Source of the DNA: Candidatus Latescibacterota bacterium
GTDB lineage: Bacteria > Latescibacterota > UBA2968 > UBA8231
Direction: 5' to 3'
Assembly (NCBI GenBank): GCA_022827835.1
Contig: JAJEIO010000051.1
Location: forward strand, 1-64,000
DNA: 64,000 nucleotides
Positions 58,862-64,000 of the stretch are shown piece by piece. Made by a program: the position numbers and the translations under genes. Below the pieces are notes generated by a model. That model was given only the letters and a program-made list of their open reading frames with translations, did no database searches and had not been told where the DNA came from. The stretch's first letter is position 1. Each line of letters begins with the position of its first letter.

Positions 58862-60285
58862 GAGAGTTGCGCTTCCGCCAGCGGCTGCATGGCTGCGATA
58901 TCGACCGCGCCATCAACCCCGAGTCCAGGCCGTTGCAGGGAACCGACCGCGATCTGGCCTTCGCGAATGTCGAGCAAGCCGCTTTGGCCTTCGGCGCGGT
59001 ACAGATCGCCGTGCCGCTCAAAGCACCACGCCCGCTCAGCAGCCGACAAGTGGTCCAGCCCCCGCACGTAGTGGTGCCCATTGCGCTCGACGTGATCGAT
59101 CCCCAACGCCGCCACATGCACCAAATCCTGGTGCAGCGACACCACCGGCACCACGGTCAAATCCTCAGCCGAGACAAAACAGGGATGGCCCGCAGCCGTG
59201 CGCTGCCAGGCGAGCGCGCTGTTGGCCAGCGCCTTGACCAACCCTTTGCAAGACTTGGACGAGACGCCGCTGTACCCCAAGTCTAACGCGCGGCTAAAGG
59301 AATCCAAGGATTCGTCCGACTCGTCAATCAGCAAGGGGCGCTTTGCCGCCAAAACCCCGAGGTCTTTCTTTAGCGCGGGATCGAGAGAAAGGGCGCGGTC
59401 CATGGGCTGCTCAACGTAGAGGATGCGGTGGTAAAACGCCCCTAATTCCTTTTCAATCCGCTCCAACAAGGCCAGCAAATCGGCCGCGTCGCCGTACTGT
59501 TCGTTGCCGTCGAGTGTGATGTGGTACTCCGCGCCGCTTTCATCCAAAAGCGCGGCAATCTCCGCCAAGCGTTCAAAATCGGCCTCGGGGTCGCCACCAA
59601 TCTTGATCTTGAAATAGCGCAGGCCCTGGCTCTGAATGCATTCCTCCAAGGACTGCGGCAGCCCGTCGTTCAACCGCTCTTCGGGCGCAATTGCGGCCGT
59701 GCGGATGGGATCGACCAAGCCGACCGTATGGCGAATGTACAGCGAGCGCACTGGTGCCTCCGGCAGCACCGCCGCAAGCTCCAACCCCTCTAGCTCCGAG
59801 TGAATCCTCCCCAGCGCCAACCCGAGGACATTGTCCTGCAACAGCGCAAAATAGGGCTGCTCCAGCGCGACCCCCAAGCCGTCGATGAGCGCCCGCTCCA
59901 TCAGGGCCGCGCCGTTGGACGCCAGTAGGTCGTTGACACCCCGTGCCCGGCCCCAAGTCCGACCCGCTTCGTGGCCCGCCTCCCATATGGCGAATGGGAT
60001 TGCGCCGCCTCGACTCGACTCCCGATAAGCGGTGGCAGCCGCTTGTGCTCCATCCACCAAGTCCCGGATGCCATCGGCCATCGACTTGCTTGGGTTTTTG
60101 TCGAACCACCTAGGCGACAGCATGTCCGCAGTCCAGCCCCGCGCCCGACGGCCATCGCTCAGCTCTAGATCCATGGCCACGTGCAGCGCAGTCAGGCTAT
60201 CAGCTACCACATTGCCGAACTTAAACGGCATCCGCATCCGCATCTCGCGCACGTAAAATTCGATGTCTTTAATCGCTACTAACAT
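58858..60285 (-). CDS. Long enolase-superfamily protein of unknown substrate, copy 1
   Basis: 475 residues from ATG 60285, 4 bases after the argH stop; 24 further codons are open upstream inside argH and are not needed. It is a full-length paralogue of the next gene. It has the same ordered residues (RYFKIKIGGD, ITLDGNEQYGD, ILYVEQPMDR, PLLIDESDE, GVSSKSCKGLV) and the same long N-terminal part (FVKFGN-like MPFKFGNVVADS, SPRWFDKNPSKS) and C-terminal RNGHHYVRGLDHLSAAERAWC block. Its place directly behind argH suggests a link with arginine or a related amino acid, which is inference. Confidence 0.75.
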   Translation of the reverse strand: MLVAIKDIEFYVREMRMRMPFKFGNVVADSLTALHVAMDLELSDGRRARGWTADMLSPRWFDKNPSKSMADGIRDLVDGAQAAATAYRESSRGGAIPFAIWEAGHEAGRTWGRARGVNDLLASNGAALMERALIDGLGVALEQPYFALLQDNVLGLALGRIHSELEGLELAAVLPEAPVRSLYIRHTVGLVDPIRTAAIAPEERLNDGLPQSLEECIQSQGLRYFKIKIGGDPEADFERLAEIAALLDESGAEYHITLDGNEQYGDAADLLALLERIEKELGAFYHRILYVEQPMDRALSLDPALKKDLGVLAAKRPLLIDESDESLDSFSRALDLGYSGVSSKSCKGLVKALANSALAWQRTAAGHPCFVSAEDLTVVPVVSLHQDLVHVAALGIDHVERNGHHYVRGLDHLSAAERAWCFERHGDLYRAEGQSGLLDIREGQIAVGSLQRPGLGVDGAVDIAAMQPLAEAQLS

Positions 60286-60289
60286 TCTG

Positions 60290-61675
60290 TCAGCTCCCGG
60301 CCCATACCTGCCGTGCCTTCTCCATCTGTTCGGCCACGGCCTGCGGGCCGGTGCCACCTTCTATATTACGGCGCGCCAAGCTGTGGCGCACGTCGAGCAG
60401 ACCGAGTGCATCCTCGCCGAAATCCGCACTGTGTGCGCGCAGATATTCCAAGCTAAGTTCGGTGAGGGCGCGGCCTTGCTCTAGCGAGTCCCGCACCAAG
60501 CGGCCGACGACGCGATGGGCCTCGCGGAAAGGCACGCCTTGGCCCACTAAGTAGTCGGCCAAATCCGTTGCCAAGGCCGTGGAATCCACCGCGGACTCCA
60601 TCCGCTCGGCACGCACCTCCATGCTCTCCCAAGCACCAGCGAAAACCTCTAGGCAAATAGCCGACGTTTCCAACGCGTCGAAGAGCGGCTCCTTGTCTTC
60701 CTGCAGGTCCTTGGCGTACGTCAGCGGCACGGCCTTCATCGTCGTCAGCAATGCCACCAAGCTGCCGTACACCCGGCCCGTTTTGCCGCGCACTAACTCC
60801 AGCGCGTCCGGATTTTTCTTTTGCGGCATCATGCTAGAGCCAGTAGCGAAGTGATCGTCGAGTTCGACAAAACCAAACTCCGCCGACGACCAGAGAATCA
60901 AATCCTCGCAGAAGCGGCTCAAGTGCATCATTAGAATCGCCAGTGCGGATAGGGTCTCGAGCAGAAAATCGCGGTCACTAACCGCGTCTAGGCTGTTGGG
61001 AGTCACCTGTGAGAACCCGAGTTCGCGGGCGAGAAAGGCCCGGTCGAGCGGAAACGCACTCCCAGCCAATGCCCCGGAACCCAACGGCAGAAAGTCGGCC
61101 CGCCGCCAAGCGTCCCCCAGTCGCCCGCGGTCGCGCTCCAACATCCAGAACAACGATAGCGCGTAGTGGGGAAAAAGCACTGGTTGCGCCTGTTGCAAGT
61201 GAGTGTAGCCGGGCAGCACCACGTCGCTGTGCTGCTCGCCCGACGCCAGCAGCACGCCTTGCAAATGGCGAATCTGCGCCTGGAGCGACGCAATCGCGTC
61301 CCGCAGGTAGAGCCGTTCGTCTAAGTTGACTTGGTCGTTGCGGCTACGCCCGGTATGCAGCTTGCCTCCGACCGGCCCGATCAGCTCGGTTAGCCGCTGC
61401 TCCACGGCCATGTGGATGTCTTCAAGCGCGTCGGGAAGTGCGCAATCCGGGGCTGAAAATTCTTCCTGCACCTGCTTTAGCCCCGCTTCGATCTGCTCCA
61501 GCTCCCCAGCACTGAGGACGCCAGCCCGCTGCAAGGCGCGGACGTAGGCCACGCTGCCCGCAATATCGGCCTCCAACAGCTTGCGGTCGAAGCCAATAGA
61601 GGCGTTGAAGCGCTCCATCAGCTCGGCCGGCGCAGACTGAAACCGCCCGCCCCAAGGCGTTTGTACCGCGGCCAT
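60290..61675 (-). CDS. argH: Argininosuccinate lyase
   Basis: 461 residues. The fumarase/lyase signature GSSMMPQKKNPDALELVRGKTG (quoted in part) is present, with HTGRSRNDQVNLDERLYLRD near the N-terminus and PGYTHLQQAQPVLFPHYAL. It cleaves argininosuccinate to arginine and fumarate, the last step of arginine synthesis. It overlaps the upstream argD stop (ATGA) and is followed after 4 bases by an enolase-superfamily gene. argG is not in the window. Confidence 0.95.
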   Translation of the reverse strand: MAAVQTPWGGRFQSAPAELMERFNASIGFDRKLLEADIAGSVAYVRALQRAGVLSAGELEQIEAGLKQVQEEFSAPDCALPDALEDIHMAVEQRLTELIGPVGGKLHTGRSRNDQVNLDERLYLRDAIASLQAQIRHLQGVLLASGEQHSDVVLPGYTHLQQAQPVLFPHYALSLFWMLERDRGRLGDAWRRADFLPLGSGALAGSAFPLDRAFLARELGFSQVTPNSLDAVSDRDFLLETLSALAILMMHLSRFCEDLILWSSAEFGFVELDDHFATGSSMMPQKKNPDALELVRGKTGRVYGSLVALLTTMKAVPLTYAKDLQEDKEPLFDALETSAICLEVFAGAWESMEVRAERMESAVDSTALATDLADYLVGQGVPFREAHRVVGRLVRDSLEQGRALTELSLEYLRAHSADFGEDALGLLDVRHSLARRNIEGGTGPQAVAEQMEKARQVWAGS

Positions 61676-62871
61676 CAGACACCTTGGCGCAGAATCTCGT
61701 CGAATACATCTACTGCTTCGTCGATGCGATCCTGCTCGACGACCAGCGGTGGCAAAAAGCGCACCACATCAGCCCCAGCCGTGGCCACCAAGATGTCGCG
61801 CTGGCGGAAGGCGGCCAGATAGTCAGCGGCCGGCTGGCTGGTGACCGCGCCAGCGATCAGCCCTCTGCCGCGCACTTCGGTGATGTGCTCAGGCCAGCGC
61901 TGTTGCAGCTTTTGTAGGCGATCAATCAAGTGGTCGCCCTTTTCGCGCACCCCGGCGATAAAATCCGGCTCCAACAGCTTGTCCAAAACCGCGGTTGCCG
62001 CAGCGCAGGCCACGGGATTGGCACCAAACGTCGCGGCGTGGTCGCCGGCTTCAATGGCATCGGCGACCTTCTGCCGCAAGAGCGCTACGCCGATTGGCAA
62101 GCCCCCGCCGAGTGCCTTGGCCAAGGTCATAATATCCGGCTCAACCTCGTATTGCTGATAGGCCCACAGCGAGCCTAAGCGCCCGCAGCCCACTTGGATC
62201 TCGTCGAACACCAACAGCATCTCCCGCTCGTCGCACAGGTGCCGTAGCCCGGTGAGAAATTCCGCCGTCGCGGCGTGGATCCCACCCTCGGCCTGCAACG
62301 GCTCGACCAAAATTGCGCAAGTCTGATCCGAAACCAGCGCCTCCACCGAGGCCAAATCGTTGAATTGGGCAAAGTCGATGCCCGGCAGCAACGGCTCAAA
62401 CCCCTTGTGGTACTTGGGCTGGCCGGTCGTCGAGATGGACCCATACGTCCGCCCGTGAAAGGAGTTCTCAAAGGCGATGAGGCGATTTTTGGGCGAGTCG
62501 TGGGTGGTGTTGCCCCACTTGCGGCAGAACTTGAGCGACGCCTCCCACGCCTCGGTGCCGCTGTTGCAGAAGAACACCCGGTCGGCAAATGAGTTCTCAA
62601 CCAGCCGCTTTGCCACCTCGACCGAGGGGATCGTGTGGTAGAGGTTCGACACGTGCATCAGCTTGGCAGCCTGGGTCTCAATGGCCTTGAGCACCTCGTA
62701 GTCGCCGTAGCCCAACGCGTTGACCGCTAAGCCGCTGACAAAATCGAGGTAGCGATTGCCGTCCGTATCGAAGAGATAGACCCCATTGCCCCGCTCTAGT
62801 ACGAACTCGGGCCGACCGTAAGTCTGTAAAATGTATTGCGCCTCGCCCTTGATAATGTCTTCGGTTTTCAT
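61675..62871 (-). CDS. argD: Acetylornithine aminotransferase
   Basis: 398 residues. PLP class-III aminotransferase motifs are present: FVSGLAVNALGYGDYEVLKA, FFCNSGTEAWEASLKFCRKWG, LVFDEIQVGCGRLGSLWAYQ, and TLAKALGGGLPIGVALLRQ with the Schiff-base lysine. It transfers the amino group in the ornithine branch of arginine synthesis and may also serve lysine synthesis. GGAG lies 6 bases before the ATG. It lies between argB (15 bases upstream) and argH (4-base overlap). Confidence 0.94.
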   Translation of the reverse strand: MKTEDIIKGEAQYILQTYGRPEFVLERGNGVYLFDTDGNRYLDFVSGLAVNALGYGDYEVLKAIETQAAKLMHVSNLYHTIPSVEVAKRLVENSFADRVFFCNSGTEAWEASLKFCRKWGNTTHDSPKNRLIAFENSFHGRTYGSISTTGQPKYHKGFEPLLPGIDFAQFNDLASVEALVSDQTCAILVEPLQAEGGIHAATAEFLTGLRHLCDEREMLLVFDEIQVGCGRLGSLWAYQQYEVEPDIMTLAKALGGGLPIGVALLRQKVADAIEAGDHAATFGANPVACAAATAVLDKLLEPDFIAGVREKGDHLIDRLQKLQQRWPEHITEVRGRGLIAGAVTSQPAADYLAAFRQRDILVATAGADVVRFLPPLVVEQDRIDEAVDVFDEILRQGV

Positions 62872-62886
62872 GGTTTCTCCGTCGTC

Positions 62887-63774
62887 CTACTGGACAATTT
62901 GGGTGCCAATGCCCTGCGGGGTGTAAAACTCGAGCAACATCGCATGCGGCACGCGCCCGTCGATGACGTGAGTCTTGCGCACGCCAGCTTTGACGGACTT
63001 GATACAGGCTTCGACCTTGGGAATCATTCCGCCGCTGATCACGCCTTGGTCAATTAACTCGCCCACCTCAGAGACGTGCACGGTTGATAGCAGGGACGCA
63101 TCGTCTGCGAGATCGCGCATAATGCCCTGTACATCCGTTAAAAAAACTAATTTCTCGGCGTGCAGGGCCGCGGCGATTTCCCCGGCCGCCGTATCGGCGT
63201 TGACGTTGAAGCTCTCGCCCTCCGGGCCGCGGCCAATCGGCGCAACCACCGGGATCATGCCCTTGCCTATCAAGTCCAACAAAGGCGCGGTATCCACGTG
63301 CTCGACATCGCCGACATAACCGATATCTAGAACGCCGCTATCGGTCTGAACCCAGTGCTTGTGCACCTGCATGATCCCGGCGTCCTTGGCCGAGACGCCC
63401 ACGGCCCGCCCGTCTAGTGTGCCAATTTCGCGGACGATCCGAGCGTTGACCTCGCCAAAGAGCACATCCTCGACCACCTTCATCGTCGCTGCATCCGTTA
63501 CCCGCAGCCCATTTACGCGCTGACTATCAATACCCAACTCTTGCAGGCGGCGGGTGATGGCCGGGCCACCGCCGTGGACCACGACCGGACAGATGCCGAC
63601 CGCCTGCATGAAGACAATATCCTTATATACGGTGTCCCCACTGCCCATGGTGCTGCCACCGTATTTGACAACCATTACTTTGCCGCGGAATTCCTGTAAA
63701 TAAGGCAGGGCCTCGATCAGGGTCTCAGCTTTGACGATCTGGACCTGCAAGTCCTGCAAGACCTCGGCGTCCAT
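62887..63774 (-). CDS. argB: Acetylglutamate kinase
   Basis: 295 residues from ATG 63774, which overlaps the stop of argR (ATGA) and follows GAGGAG; six more codons are open upstream. The amino-acid-kinase motifs are clear: VMVVKYGGSTMGS (Lys and Gly-rich loop), VVVHGGGPAITRRL, VNADTAAGEIAAALHAEKLVFLTDV (quoted in parts) and ISGGMIPKVEAC. It phosphorylates N-acetylglutamate, often with arginine feedback. argC and argJ, expected near in many genomes, are not in the window. Confidence 0.95.
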   Translation of the reverse strand: MDAEVLQDLQVQIVKAETLIEALPYLQEFRGKVMVVKYGGSTMGSGDTVYKDIVFMQAVGICPVVVHGGGPAITRRLQELGIDSQRVNGLRVTDAATMKVVEDVLFGEVNARIVREIGTLDGRAVGVSAKDAGIMQVHKHWVQTDSGVLDIGYVGDVEHVDTAPLLDLIGKGMIPVVAPIGRGPEGESFNVNADTAAGEIAAALHAEKLVFLTDVQGIMRDLADDASLLSTVHVSEVGELIDQGVISGGMIPKVEACIKSVKAGVRKTHVIDGRVPHAMLLEFYTPQGIGTQIVQ

Positions 63775-64000
63775 CAATTCTCCTCGCCGCACACTGCGTC
63801 GATCTTATCGACTAACTTCGCCGCATCTTGCTCGGAACGAGTGACGATAAAGATCGTGTTTTCGCCGGCCAGCGTGCCCGCGACCTCAGCCCAACCCATG
63901 CGATCAATGGCCTCGCAGACGCTTTGGGCGTGCCCCGACGCGGTTCGCACCAGCACCATGTTGATTACCTGTTCGGTCTGGACCAAGAAATCCTGCAACT
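63774..64000 (-). CDS. argR: Arginine repressor, C-terminal domain (partial)
   Basis: The frame runs off the right edge, so the DNA-binding N-terminal half is not visible. The 75 or so residues seen match the ArgR oligomerisation and arginine-binding domain: QVINMVLVRTASGHAQSVCEAIDRMGW, EVAGTLAGENTIFIVTRSEQ (quoted in parts), with the GHA and GT(L)AG(E)(N/D)T segments. ArgR binds arginine and represses arg genes. Its stop overlaps argB, so regulator and pathway genes are one transcript, which would make it self-regulating. Confidence 0.85.
   Translation of the reverse strand, partial: LQDFLVQTEQVINMVLVRTASGHAQSVCEAIDRMGWAEVAGTLAGENTIFIVTRSEQDAAKLVDKIDAVCGEEN

Noticed and set aside
1..64000. 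CRISPR arrays, insertion sequences, tRNA or rRNA genes
   Set aside because: No regularly spaced repeats, transposase motifs or cloverleaf-like segments were seen in the gaps; the gaps are short and accounted for.

Overview
The window reads as about 64 kb of one bacterial chromosome of fairly high G+C, densely coded, with no tRNA, rRNA, insertion sequence or CRISPR array that I can see. The cell is Gram-negative: there are outer-membrane barrels, a TonB-dependent receptor and many lipoproteins with a clear lipobox. It makes heme O (ctaB), uses an NAD+ DNA ligase and makes arginine and branched-chain amino acids. Large secreted proteins ending in a 'TPNGDGxND...W(D)GR..G..PPG(I/L)YL' domain, together with CRTAC1-type, CBM9-like and PD40 proteins, suggest the Fibrobacterota-Chlorobiota-Bacteroidota neighbourhood, perhaps Latescibacterota-like. 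This placement is inference from protein style only.

Layout. 1-267 is the tail of a secreted protein. 364-7209 (+) is a TPR-rich set: a GT39-like membrane glycosyltransferase fused to TPRs, a decayed ASPIC/UnbV relic, two TPR lipoproteins (the second frameshifted) and a full CRTAC1-type FG-GAP/ASPIC lipoprotein. It converges on an SGNH hydrolase with a TPR insert (7184-9202, -). From there to 30751 almost everything is on the minus strand: a double-parvulin lipoprotein, an unknown lipoprotein, a large surface protein, two giant paralogous secreted proteins, a CBM9-like protein with a folded-looking leader, a tandem-domain protein, a lipoprotein, a GT39-like enzyme, a PD40 propeller lipoprotein, a PlsC-like acyltransferase, a small exported protein, a CsgG/FlgT-like protein, larA and galU. 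This looks like an envelope and surface-assembly region.

30829-40182 holds a PfkB-family sugar kinase, an acyl-CoA synthetase, an outer-membrane barrel carrying thrombospondin-type calcium repeats, an enolase-superfamily enzyme, a TonB-like/DUF4159-like protein flanked by a relic of another enolase-superfamily gene end, and two tandem M19 dipeptidases. 40345-49650 holds ilvB-ilvN, a TonB receptor, a Gfo/Idh/MocA oxidoreductase and ppdK. 49660-54088 is a tight run: parA, parB, an FGE/SUMF1-like lipoprotein, larB and mobA. ctaB and ligA diverge near 55 kb. 57108-64000 (-) is an arginine operon read argR, argB, argD, argH, followed without a gap by two long enolase-superfamily paralogues and a small membrane protein.

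Several promoters with 17-18 bp spacing resemble the sigma-70 consensus (ilvB, ppdK, ctaB, ligA and the CBM9-like gene). The most unusual item is the leader of the CBM9-like gene (about 21488-21680, minus strand): a three-way junction followed by two mutually exclusive hairpins, one of which hides the Shine-Dalgarno sequence.
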